In this document: positions 25,861 through 33,328 of the stretch, one piece after another
Layout: every line of letters begins with the position of its first letter
Numbering within the stretch: position 1 is the first letter of the stretch
Source of the DNA: CAZGHF01 sp964525595
GTDB lineage: Bacteria; Patescibacteriota; Minisyncoccia; UBA6257; GWB1-50-10
DNA length: 39,890 bases
NCBI GenBank assembly: GCA_964525595.1
Contig: CAZGHF010000003.1
Location: 1 to 39,890 of the forward strand
Direction: 5' to 3'
Position numbers and translations under genes: made by a program
The notes under the pieces: model-generated
Told to the model about the DNA's origin: nothing
The model's input: the letters and a program-made list of their open reading frames with translations, nothing else
The model's database searches: none

Positions 25861-26411
25861 GAATTTGGAGTTTGGGGTTTAAATACTATGTATTTATAAG
25901 CAAAGAAATTCCAGATTAAAGACACGACCGTCGCGATAAGCGCTCCGACGTTCGCCCAGACTTTCGGTCCGGCTCCGAAGAGCGGTCCCAAAACCAAAAC
26001 TATAAAAGAAGCGACGGCAACATTGATTAAAAGACCAATTAGGGTAAAAAAGGTAAAACGGAAATATTCATGAAATGTAGCCGGCAGACGACTCCCGAAG
26101 GTCCAAAACTTGTTCATATAATAACTGTTGGTTACCGCCATAAGGAAAGAAGCCCCCTTAAAAATACTAAAGTAAATCCCTCCAGTTATGCCCGTAAGAA
26201 GCATAAGGAAATTCAAAATTCCCAGGTCAATGAGAGTATTCAAAGCTCCCACTGCCGCGAACTTTCCAAACTGGTAGAAACCGCTCAAGACGCGGTTCAA
26301 CAAATAAGTTACGAAAAGAGCGAGCGGAGAAAAAACGGAAAAACCGAGAACTAAAACCAAAACTAATTTAGGCGTTATCGTAAAACCNNNNNNNNNNAAC
26401 TCCTGTGCCAA
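25857..26411 (-). CDS. GtrA family membrane protein, N-terminus interrupted by a gap
   Basis: The GtrA core is clear: FGKFAAVGALNTLIDLGILN, then FLMAVTNSYYMNKFWTFGS and a C-terminal helix pair ending YKYIVFKP. Four core helices plus an extra N-terminal helix region (PKLVLVLVLGFSVFSPLALFV). Ten N at 26388-26397 interrupt the N-terminus and the start shown here is only a TTG, so the true start is unknown and may lie in the gap. Likely flips the polyprenyl-phosphate sugar made by the adjacent GT2 enzyme. The last codons (PQTPNS) are encoded by a heptamer array. Confidence 0.85.
   Translation of the reverse strand: MAQEXXXXGFTITPKLVLVLVLGFSVFSPLALFVTYLLNRVLSGFYQFGKFAAVGALNTLIDLGILNFLMLLTGITGGIYFSIFKGASFLMAVTNSYYMNKFWTFGSRLPATFHEYFRFTFFTLIGLLINVAVASFIVLVLGPLFGAGPKVWANVGALIATVVSLIWNFFAYKYIVFKPQTPNS
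25864..25884. repeat. Heptamer array, TTTGGRG units
   Basis: tttggag tttgggg tttaaat: three units with 7-base period at the 3' end of the GtrA gene, next to the GT2 start. Confidence 0.65.
26388..26397. other. Assembly gap, 10 N
   Basis: Ten N in the 5' part of the GtrA gene. The length, and so the reading frame across it, is not reliable. Confidence 0.97.
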
Positions 26412-26433
26412 TTCTTAAATTATTTGAAAATTG
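26398..26433 (-). promoter_or_regulatory. Degenerate leader palindrome before GtrA
   Basis: On the minus strand CAATTTTCAAA and TTTAAGAATTG can pair (9 of 11) and the right arm runs into AATTGGCAC, the junction found before ATG at other loci. Here it is followed by AGGAGTT and then the gap, so the ATG may be hidden. Confidence 0.35.
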
Positions 26434-26437
26434 ACGA

Positions 26438-28813
26438 TTATTTTCTAAATCTCTTATAAACTTCTTCTTCAACTTCTTTGCGATCCCGGCCATATCTCTC
26501 CCGCGAAATTGTTTTTATCTCATTTGCAATCTCCCTATCACCGGCGTGAGCCGGGATAGTTTTAATATTAAAAGGGTTAGTTGTTTCCCCTTGTATCAAC
26601 AGTTTAACATAGGCGTTGAAATTATCTATATTAACAAGGTCTTGTTCTCCGAAAACCGGTTCAAATTGTTTAACCAAAAACTCGGCATCCATTTCCCCCA
26701 CCCTAAAAGCAATTGTTGACCCGACGTTGCCGAACACAGCGTCTCTAATCCCTTCATCAAGTTGGCCAATAAATTGATGAGCAATGGTTAAATTCAGGCG
26801 ATACTTTCTGGCCTCGGAAAGAATAACGGCGATTGAATCGGTAGTAAAATTCTGAAATTCATCAATATAAAGGTTAAAATCGCGCCGCTCTTCCTGAGGC
26901 ACGTCAACCCGCCCTAAGGCAGCCATAAGAAGCTTCCCAACAATAATCATTCCTAAAAGATTAGCATTAATGTCTCCAATCTTTCCTTTAGAAAGATTGA
27001 TTAACAAGATTTTTCCCTCATCCATCACCGAACGAAAATTGAAAGCAGACTTAGTCTGGCTGATAATAACCCGCATATAGTCATTGGCCGTAAAATTGTT
27101 GAACTTAGAAGTAATGTAGGGAGTCATGTTTGCCAATGATGCTTCTCCACCGGCTTTTATCGCTTCTTTTTTCCAAAAATCAATAACTGTGGGGTTGTTA
27201 ATACGCTCCAATTTACGCTCCCTAAAATCTGCGTCGGTGAACACCCGTGACACCTCCATTAAAGTAGCGGGTTCTCCGCCGGCTGGCGAACCGGAATCTT
27301 CCATTAAAAGCAGAAGGGCGTTCCTCATATACTGTTCAAACATAGGTCCCATTGTCTCAGCGGAAAAAAGCTTGTTAAACATGTTCTGCATTTCATTGAC
27401 AATAAATGTTTTCTCTTCTGGTCGCTTAAAATCATATTCGATTATGTTTAAACCAAGAGGCCTATCAATGTCTCCCGGACTAAACACAATCACGTCTTTG
27501 AAGCGTTTTTTTGGAATTAAACTTAAAATATCTTCGGTAAAATCTCCGTGGGGATCAAGCACAGCTACTCCTTTATCATTCCTAATATCATCAACTACCA
27601 TGTTAGTAAGCAGATTAGATTTTCCAGTTCCTGTCTGACCAATAACGTAGGTGTGGCGCCGGCGGTCATCGTCGCTGATACGCACCTTTTTTACTTCGCC
27701 GCGATAAACGCTCTCGCCTATCAAAACGCCCTTCTCCGGCAAATTAGAGGGAGGTGACGCTTCTTTGGCTTTTAATTCTTTAATCTTCGGAACATCTGTG
27801 AAAGGCGTCGGAAAATGGAATATGCTTGCAAGCTCTTCACTGTTTAAAATCATTGCTTGTTTGTTATTAAATTCACGAAAAGAAAATTGATGGACCAAAC
27901 TCCTAACGTTTTTAGGTCTTACAAGTTCAAATTCGTTGCGTTCTGGTGCGCTAAATTGAGCAAAACCAGCCGTAATGCTCCCGAGAATAACATCTGCTTG
28001 ACTCCGGCTTGGCGCCGAAGAAACCACGCGCGCGTTAACTTCGAAAAACGGCTTTGATAATTTCAGCTCTAAAGATTTAATGGCTTGCTCATCAATTATT
28101 TTTTCAGTGCCGTCCTCTTCTCCTTTTTTTCGAGATTTAGGTGAAATTGCCGTAGTAACATCAGATAAAGAAACCGATAAAGGGTGACGGAGAATATGAT
28201 CCAGTCTGCTGCCTTTTTTTAGAAGCCTCAAAGCCATTTGAGCTTCTTTTTTGTAGGCGCGAGTGGTCGGACGAACAATAAACTGCAAGGCAGCGCCTTC
28301 CCCTAATTCATTAATCTTTGTAAACCCTCCCAAAAACGGCGAGAAGGTGTCTGCGTCAAATTCCTGATAAGTCCGGGTAGGCAAAACGAAACGTTTTTTA
28401 AGATTTACCCAAGCGCCCAACGTTACTCCCGAATAATTAAAAACATTATAGTCTTCCACGTCTCTCACTTCAGCATCGTTCCAAAGAGATTGGATTTGAC
28501 GAACAAACGCTTCACTAAGAGATTTTTGGACGGCAACAAAAAAATGAATTTCCTCACCTATATAAGGAACTGCTACTTCAAATGCAAACGGTTTTTTAAA
28601 AAAAGCAAGAGCACTGAAAAGTTGTTCGGTAACATTAATTTCTCGTTTTAAATCCTTCCCTTCTTTGTCAACCCGCGGCATTCGAATTAAAAATAATTTT
28701 AACTGTAATGTTTCCAGGATTCTCTTTTTACGGATTCTTCTGCTTATAAAATAAGAAATAACACCAAGCCCGAACGCTGCTAAAACAAGTATGATAATAA
28801 TAAAAAGGGGCAT
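26438..28813 (-). CDS. TraG/VirD4-like membrane ATPase, full-length form
   Basis: 791 residues. One N-terminal membrane helix (about 3-24), an alpha/beta domain (about 30-330), then the ATPase: Walker A GQTGTGKS (392-399), VLDPHGD (418-424), KILLINLSKGKIGDINANLLG, LYIDEFQNF and AHQFIGQ motifs. This layout is that of type IV secretion coupling-type ATPases in CPR genomes; likely a membrane DNA or protein translocation motor, with unknown substrate. It is the fused paralogue of the split pair at 1167-2621 and 3227-4624. A SPAGGEP insertion near residue 510 is encoded by a GC-rich palindrome also found in tpiA. Confidence 0.88.
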   Translation of the reverse strand: MPLFIIIILVLAAFGLGVISYFISRRIRKKRILETLQLKLFLIRMPRVDKEGKDLKREINVTEQLFSALAFFKKPFAFEVAVPYIGEEIHFFVAVQKSLSEAFVRQIQSLWNDAEVRDVEDYNVFNYSGVTLGAWVNLKKRFVLPTRTYQEFDADTFSPFLGGFTKINELGEGAALQFIVRPTTRAYKKEAQMALRLLKKGSRLDHILRHPLSVSLSDVTTAISPKSRKKGEEDGTEKIIDEQAIKSLELKLSKPFFEVNARVVSSAPSRSQADVILGSITAGFAQFSAPERNEFELVRPKNVRSLVHQFSFREFNNKQAMILNSEELASIFHFPTPFTDVPKIKELKAKEASPPSNLPEKGVLIGESVYRGEVKKVRISDDDRRRHTYVIGQTGTGKSNLLTNMVVDDIRNDKGVAVLDPHGDFTEDILSLIPKKRFKDVIVFSPGDIDRPLGLNIIEYDFKRPEEKTFIVNEMQNMFNKLFSAETMGPMFEQYMRNALLLLMEDSGSPAGGEPATLMEVSRVFTDADFRERKLERINNPTVIDFWKKEAIKAGGEASLANMTPYITSKFNNFTANDYMRVIISQTKSAFNFRSVMDEGKILLINLSKGKIGDINANLLGMIIVGKLLMAALGRVDVPQEERRDFNLYIDEFQNFTTDSIAVILSEARKYRLNLTIAHQFIGQLDEGIRDAVFGNVGSTIAFRVGEMDAEFLVKQFEPVFGEQDLVNIDNFNAYVKLLIQGETTNPFNIKTIPAHAGDREIANEIKTISRERYGRDRKEVEEEVYKRFRK
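27275..27290. repeat. GC-rich palindrome in the TraG-like gene
   Basis: TCCGCCGGCTGGCGAA, 15 of 16 identical to the complement of 23331-23346 in tpiA. Encodes SPAGG inside the ATPase domain between conserved blocks. Confidence 0.65.
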
Positions 28814-28828
28814 GTAATAATCAAATCC

Positions 28829-28856
28829 TAAACTCTAATTTCTAAACCTTAAATAA
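28829..28856. repeat. Heptamer array, TAAANNN units, upstream of the TraG-like gene
   Basis: taaactc taatttc taaacct taaataa: four units of exact 7-base period, preceded by caaatcc. Lies in the 61-bp gap between the 135-residue gene and the ATPase start. Confidence 0.75.
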
Positions 28857-28874
28857 AGCCGAGATTTTCAAAAT

Positions 28875-29282
28875 TTATTTGATAATTCCTTTCCTTTTTA
28901 ATTCCGGCAATAATTTATCTACTAAAGCGTCATGGAATGCGTCTTCAATGAAAGGCGATTCTTTCCTCGCCTTTTTAAGAGCCGCTTCCAGTCCTTTTTT
29001 GAAAACCAGGTCAATCAAGTCCTCCACCTCCTTCTTCGCTATTTCCTCTCCGCCCTCACCCTGAAGATAGTTTGGCAAAACCGAATCTCCGCCCTCCGGT
29101 TCTTTTCTCTTCTCTTCTTCTCTGTCTTGAGGCAAATCCCGGCTCAGTGCCTGAATCGAGCGTTTGACAACTTCCTTCTCCGGTAATGTCTCAGCCTCGT
29201 AAGACGCCGTTTCCTTTTCAACGTGTTTCCCCAGTTTTTCAAGACTTTTTTCGATATCCTCGTGAAAATTCTTTACCTTCAT
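28875..29282 (-). CDS. Charged helical hypothetical protein
   Basis: 135 residues, very rich in Glu and Lys, with no membrane segment or cysteine. Two helical parts (about 1-55 and 80-135) flank a Glu/Gly-rich linker (REEEKRKEPEGGDS). I do not recognise a named family, but it is placed directly upstream of the TraG-like ATPase, and similar genes sit there in CPR genomes as I recall. It could be an accessory or substrate-adaptor protein (inference). The start is only 25 bp from the divergent plus-strand gene. Confidence 0.65.
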   Translation of the reverse strand: MKVKNFHEDIEKSLEKLGKHVEKETASYEAETLPEKEVVKRSIQALSRDLPQDREEEKRKEPEGGDSVLPNYLQGEGGEEIAKKEVEDLIDLVFKKGLEAALKKARKESPFIEDAFHDALVDKLLPELKRKGIIK

Positions 29283-29307
29283 TGTTTGATATAATTATAA
29301 AACAATA
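29283..29307. promoter_or_regulatory. Divergent promoter with overlapping -10 boxes
   Basis: In 25 bp between two divergent ATGs lies ATATAATTATA. It gives TATAAT on the plus strand (29290-29295, 12 nt before its ATG) and on the minus strand (29294-29299, 11 nt before its ATG). Both transcripts would have leaders of a few bases at most. Confidence 0.65.
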
Positions 29308-30807
29308 ATGAAGAACTCTAAAGTTATCGTTTTGCTTGTTCTGATTCTCGCGGCAGCATCCTTTTTGCGACTGTATTCCCTGGATTCTGCGCCGCCGGGC
29401 CTCCACTCCGATGAGGCAATGAATGGTAATAACGCCATTCAGGCACTCGCTGACGGTGACTTCAAATCTTTCTATACCGAAAATAACGGCCGGGAAGGTC
29501 TCTTTATTAACCTTCAGGCATTTTTCATAGAGCTGGCCGGCTCTGACAGTAATGCTAACCCCATTGGTCCCCTGCGACTACCGAGTGCAATGTTCGGAAT
29601 TCTCACTGTCCTTGGAACATTCTTTCTTACGAGAGAGATGTTTAGAAATTACGAAGCTGCGGATAAGATTGCATTGCTTGCGTCATTTTTGATTGCAACT
29701 TCGTTTTGGCACATCAACTTTTCCCGCATCGCTTTCCGCGCGATTATGGCGCCCGCATTTCTTACTTGGGGATTGTATTTCCTTTTGCTTTCTTTTAGAA
29801 AATTCAAGGAGGGTCAATGGTCAAATGTTAATTGTCAATTGCTGCTCCCTGCCTTAGCCGGCTTGATTTACGGTCTCGGGATGCATTCCTATATCGCCTA
29901 CCGGGCAACACCGTTGCTCATAGTTTTTCTTTTATGGTTATTAGGCATAAGACACGGTTGGAAAGGAACTCTAAAAATCGGTGCGATTTTCGTTGCTGTT
30001 TCAATAATTGTCTTCTTGCCGCTAGGCTTTTATTTTTGGGAAAATCCAGCTGACTTCTTCGGCCGTACCAGTCAGATTTCCATCTGGCAGTCGCAGACAC
30101 CCTTTAAAAATCTGGGATTAAACGTCTTGAAGACTGCCGGGATGTTCAATTTTGCCGGCGATTGGAATCCAAGACATAACATCCCGGGCCAACCGCTTCT
30201 TTACTGGCCGGTGGGAATCTTATTCATTATCGGATTTTTCGCCGGAATCAAATCTTTGTTTAAAAGCAAGAAACCTGAAAAGCAGGCTTTTTGGATTATT
30301 TTTGCCTGGCTAGTCATTGCCGCTCTCCCGGTAATTGTTTCAAACGAAGGATTGCCGCATGCTCTCCGCGCAATACTTATGGCGCCACCAGTCTTTATGT
30401 TAGCGGCGGTAGGCGGATTCCGGCTCTACGAATTCACAGTCAAAAAACTAAGAGCACCGGAACTGCTTTTAAAAACCGCTGTTTTTGTTCTGTTAATACT
30501 TCTTTTTTTTCAAGTTGGCGGAAATTATTTTATTAATTGGGCAAAAAACCCAGCTGTTGCTGCGGCCTTCAATAACGACTTCGTCGAGGTCGGCAATGAA
30601 ATAAACAAACTGCCGCCGGAGATGCCAAAATATGTGGTTATAGACACCGGCGGCTTCAATATTCGTGAAATCGGCACCCCCGCCCAGACCATAATGTACA
30701 TTACTAACACATTTCTCCCCGAAAAACAGGAAGCCAAAAACATCCACTATATCTTACCCTCAGAGGTATCGGAAATCCCCGAAAATAGCCTCGTTTTTAA
30801 ACTATAA
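29308..30807 (+). CDS. GT39-like (ArnT/PMT-type) membrane glycosyltransferase
   Basis: 499 residues, the only plus-strand protein gene. About ten membrane helices. The first extracytoplasmic loop has PPGLHSDEAMNG, with the Asp-Glu catalytic motif of lipid-linked sugar transferases (GT39/GT83 type). Then FFLTREMF, LLASFLIATSFWHINFSRIAFRAIM and a helical core; a soluble C-terminal stretch ends at FKL. It transfers a sugar from a polyprenyl phosphate to an unknown acceptor, so it could use the product of the GT2/GtrA pair nearby (inference). Residues around GQWSNVNCQLLL are encoded by a heptamer array. Confidence 0.85.
   Translation: MKNSKVIVLLVLILAAASFLRLYSLDSAPPGLHSDEAMNGNNAIQALADGDFKSFYTENNGREGLFINLQAFFIELAGSDSNANPIGPLRLPSAMFGILTVLGTFFLTREMFRNYEAADKIALLASFLIATSFWHINFSRIAFRAIMAPAFLTWGLYFLLLSFRKFKEGQWSNVNCQLLLPALAGLIYGLGMHSYIAYRATPLLIVFLLWLLGIRHGWKGTLKIGAIFVAVSIIVFLPLGFYFWENPADFFGRTSQISIWQSQTPFKNLGLNVLKTAGMFNFAGDWNPRHNIPGQPLLYWPVGILFIIGFFAGIKSLFKSKKPEKQAFWIIFAWLVIAALPVIVSNEGLPHALRAILMAPPVFMLAAVGGFRLYEFTVKKLRAPELLLKTAVFVLLILLFFQVGGNYFINWAKNPAVAAAFNNDFVEVGNEINKLPPEMPKYVVIDTGGFNIREIGTPAQTIMYITNTFLPEKQEAKNIHYILPSEVSEIPENSLVFKL
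29813..29840. repeat. Heptamer array, GTCAATN units, in the GT39 gene
   Basis: gtcaatg gtcaaat gttaatt gtcaatt: four units with exact 7-base period. Encodes QWSNVNCQL in a loop between membrane helices. Confidence 0.85.
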
Positions 30808-30812
30808 ACGCA

Positions 30813-30850
30813 AAACTCCATTTATTCGCGGCCGCGAATAAATGGAGTTT
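30813..30850. terminator. Bidirectional terminator, perfect 38-bp palindrome
   Basis: A perfect palindrome (19-bp arms, centre GCGG|CCGC) between convergent stops at 30807 and 30857. It starts AAACTCC and ends GGAGTTT, giving T-runs on both strands, so it should stop transcription from both sides. Confidence 0.85.
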
Positions 30851-30856
30851 CTTGTT

Positions 30857-32149
30857 TTAGAGGCCTTCAATTTTTATTGAACCGACGGGGTTGGAAACAC
30901 TGGTAGCGTCTGAGTAACGATTATTCGGGTCAGTAAGAACGCCTGTGTCTCCCGAGCCGCCCGACCAATCGCTTTGACTGAAAACGTCGTTTACCCAGCG
31001 GGTTACGTAGTCGACTACGCTAATCTGACCGATGGCACCCGCTGCGCCGGGCCATTCAACGTAGGAAGTTATTTTTTGAGTGGAAGGGTCGTCGTTGCCG
31101 CCGGAAGCGACGATACTTCCGCCCGAGTCGCGGTTCACGTTTTCAATGGTAAAGTAACGGGTGAAAATAGTGCTGTTCCATAAACGTTGTATTTCTTCCG
31201 CCGAGAGGGCTCGATTATAAATGCGGACGTCGTCAATTTTTCCATCAAACTTATGATCGCTTCCCCCACGACCTCCAATCATCCGAACCTCCCATTCAGT
31301 TAAAGCCATTGTAACAGTCCCCTTACTCTCGGCATCAACATAAAAAGTAATATTATCCGAGTCTGAGCCGTTATTCGCTACTACTACGTGATACCAGTTT
31401 CCGACTGACATCCCATGAGTAACTTTATATGTCACCCCCGAACCACTATTGTTTTTGTCCTCTATTATAATATTTCCAGACTCATCAAACTGAAGTCTCT
31501 GAAAAGCACCCGCACTGAGAGTGTTTCCAAAGAGCCCATCATAATTACTAAAAGAATCAGGATTAATCCAAAGCACTAATGTCCATGGTGAATCTTCGGC
31601 AATTGTCACAGCATTATCTGCAATCGCTATGTAATCATCCGTCCCGTCAAAATCCAAACAATGACTCACTTTGCAGGTTGTGGTTGCTCTCGTCGGTCCA
31701 TCAACAAGCGTCCCTTGATTACTCTGACCTGACGTATCAAAAGTTGTTGTTGTTGCCGTACTTGTCGCTTCATCAAAATTCCAATGACCGACAAGACCGT
31801 CAAAAATTTCGTTACTCAAAACCCCTTCCTTGCCTTCAATGGCTATCAATTCGGTACCGGAGGCACTTACAAAATATGAAGTGTTCGTACCGTGAGTCAG
31901 GCCATACAAATCCTGCCAGGTGGCACCGGCAACCGACCGGACCCGGTCAACCAAATCCTGATCGAGCTGGGTACCACTCTGAAGATACTGGGTTGCCGTT
32001 GAGGAACGAAGAATAAAAACGACGCCCAAGCTCGCCGACCCGATTAAAATCGCGCCGATTGCAAGACCTATTAACACTTCAAGAAGAGACTGCCCGCTAC
32101 GATTAGTGAGTAGGTGGTAGGTGGTAGGTGGTAGAAACTTCTTAAACAT
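30857..32149 (-). CDS. Large pseudopilin with internal LamG domain
   Basis: 430 residues. Type III signal: cleavage expected after Gly19 in RSGQSLLEVLIGLAIGA, mature Q1 and Glu5 (E24). A PilW/PilV-like stem follows. From about residue 117 a LamG/concanavalin-like domain begins at GLVGHWNFDEATST (with CKVSHCLDFDGTDDYIAI and KFDGKIDDVRIYNRALSAEEI), up to about 316. The tail (FTRYFTIENVNRD..., GGSGDTGVL) looks like the end of the pilin fold. The residues before Gly19 (PPTTYHLL) are encoded by a heptamer array. Probably a minor pilus tip protein with lectin-like contact role (inferred). Confidence 0.8.
   Translation of the reverse strand: MFKKFLPPTTYHLLTNRSGQSLLEVLIGLAIGAILIGSASLGVVFILRSSTATQYLQSGTQLDQDLVDRVRSVAGATWQDLYGLTHGTNTSYFVSASGTELIAIEGKEGVLSNEIFDGLVGHWNFDEATSTATTTTFDTSGQSNQGTLVDGPTRATTTCKVSHCLDFDGTDDYIAIADNAVTIAEDSPWTLVLWINPDSFSNYDGLFGNTLSAGAFQRLQFDESGNIIIEDKNNSGSGVTYKVTHGMSVGNWYHVVVANNGSDSDNITFYVDAESKGTVTMALTEWEVRMIGGRGGSDHKFDGKIDDVRIYNRALSAEEIQRLWNSTIFTRYFTIENVNRDSGGSIVASGGNDDPSTQKITSYVEWPGAAGAIGQISVVDYVTRWVNDVFSQSDWSGGSGDTGVLTDPNNRYSDATSVSNPVGSIKIEGL
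32104..32133. repeat. Heptamer array, TAGGTGG units, in pseudopilin leader
   Basis: tagtgag taggtgg taggtgg taggtgg tag: three perfect and one degenerate unit. Falls between the ATG and the prepilin cleavage site. Confidence 0.9.
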
Positions 32150-32163
32150 ATTAATGCCTTATT

Positions 32164-33294
32164 TTATTTTAAATCATTATATAAATTCAAAATTTCGGTG
32201 GCGCTTAGGGCGCGATTGTAGATGCGGATTTCGTCGATTTTGCCCGTAAAATAATTAGGAGTGAGTCCTTCAACTCTTCCAATCCATGTTTTAACTCCGG
32301 AATGGCTCGTTGCTTGCGTCAACGACCGCACAACATCTACTACCCCGTCAAAATAAAATTTCGCGCTGGAGCCATCCCACGTTACCGCAACATAAACCCA
32401 TTCGTTCAGAGGAAGATCTGTATTACTATTGACCGTACTGTAAGCACTTCCATTTGAGTGGGTTAGTCGCAACTTATTAGAGCTGTATTGATGCAAGACC
32501 AGCCTTTCGTCAAGCCATCCGCTACCAACAGAACGTGAGAAGACGCCTCCTTTTGCAGTAGCGTATAACCACATTGAAATAGTGTACGCAGAATCAGTTG
32601 TAGAAACGTCCGTTCCGACATCTACATAACTGGTTGCTCCGTCAAAACTCAAACACTCTCCCGCCTTGCAATTAGAATACGATTGCCACGTCGGGCCATT
32701 CACAAGAATACCCGTATTACCTAAGCCTGAAGCATCGTAAGTTTTCGTGCTCGTCGCCTCGTCGAAATGCCAGTAACCGACCAAACCGTGCTCCAGCCGG
32801 TTTGTTACGGTACCGCGCTCCGTTAAAACAACATCCCCAACGATTCCGTCTTTCCTCGGATTTACCAAGGAAATAATCCTTGTTTCACCGAGCTTCCCGC
32901 TTATCGCCGAGAAAATCGTATCTACCGTTGAAGTTGAAGGATTGCCGAAAATTACGTTGCGGCTCAAAGAATAGAGTTTATCAACCGTTCCCGAAGCATA
33001 ACTCGAACCGCTGAAAATCTCGTAAGAAGAATTTGCGTTACTAAATCTAATGCCCCACTGTTTGCCGTCCTGTTCGGTAATTGAACGTTTCTGAACGTCG
33101 CGGATAACCGAGGTTACCTCTTCCATCGAAAGCTTAACGTTCTGCCCTCCTTTATACTTTGAAAGACCAATAAATCCCGCTATTGAGACAGTAGTAAGAA
33201 TGGCGACGGTAATTAGGAGCTCAATTAAGGTAAAACCTGACTTAGGTTGTAGGTTGTAGGTTGTAGGTTGTAGTTGTTTTTTTCTTTTAGTCAT
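32164..33294 (-). CDS. Pseudopilin with C-terminal LamG domain
   Basis: 376 residues. Prepilin motif KSGFTLIELLITVAILTTV (cleavage after Gly20, Glu5 at E25), GspH/FimT-like pilin part with EEVTSVIRDVQKRSI, then a LamG-like domain from about residue 170: HGLVGYWHFDEATSTK, CKAGECLSFDGATSYVDVG, and YFTGKIDEIRIYNRALSATEIL. The LamG part is a clear relative of the one in the next gene (32149-30857), so the domain was copied between two different pilin scaffolds. The leader QLQPTTYNLQP is encoded by a heptamer array, and another array lies just upstream of the ATG. Confidence 0.82.
   Translation of the reverse strand: MTKRKKQLQPTTYNLQPKSGFTLIELLITVAILTTVSIAGFIGLSKYKGGQNVKLSMEEVTSVIRDVQKRSITEQDGKQWGIRFSNANSSYEIFSGSSYASGTVDKLYSLSRNVIFGNPSTSTVDTIFSAISGKLGETRIISLVNPRKDGIVGDVVLTERGTVTNRLEHGLVGYWHFDEATSTKTYDASGLGNTGILVNGPTWQSYSNCKAGECLSFDGATSYVDVGTDVSTTDSAYTISMWLYATAKGGVFSRSVGSGWLDERLVLHQYSSNKLRLTHSNGSAYSTVNSNTDLPLNEWVYVAVTWDGSSAKFYFDGVVDVVRSLTQATSHSGVKTWIGRVEGLTPNYFTGKIDEIRIYNRALSATEILNLYNDLK
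33243..33273. repeat. Heptamer array, four perfect TAGGTTG units
   Basis: taggttg x4 then tag. Lies between the ATG (33294) and the FTLIE motif and is read as PTTYNLQP. Adding or losing one unit would shift the frame of the pilin. Confidence 0.92.
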
Positions 33295-33295
33295 A

Positions 33296-33328
33296 GTCTA
33301 CTCACTACCCACTATAACCTACCCACTA
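33296..33328. repeat. Degenerate heptamer array upstream of the pilin start
   Basis: On the minus strand TAGTGGG TAGGTTA TAGTGGG TAGTGAG TAG: TAG every 7 bases. It is opposite in orientation to the 33243-33273 array, so the two can pair across the start codon (10 of 11 bp for 33312-33322 with 33249-33259). Confidence 0.75.

Noticed and set aside
26398..26405. AGGAG next to the 10-N gap as a Shine-Dalgarno for GtrA
   Set aside because: The start codon is hidden by the gap and no other gene in the window shows a well-placed match.
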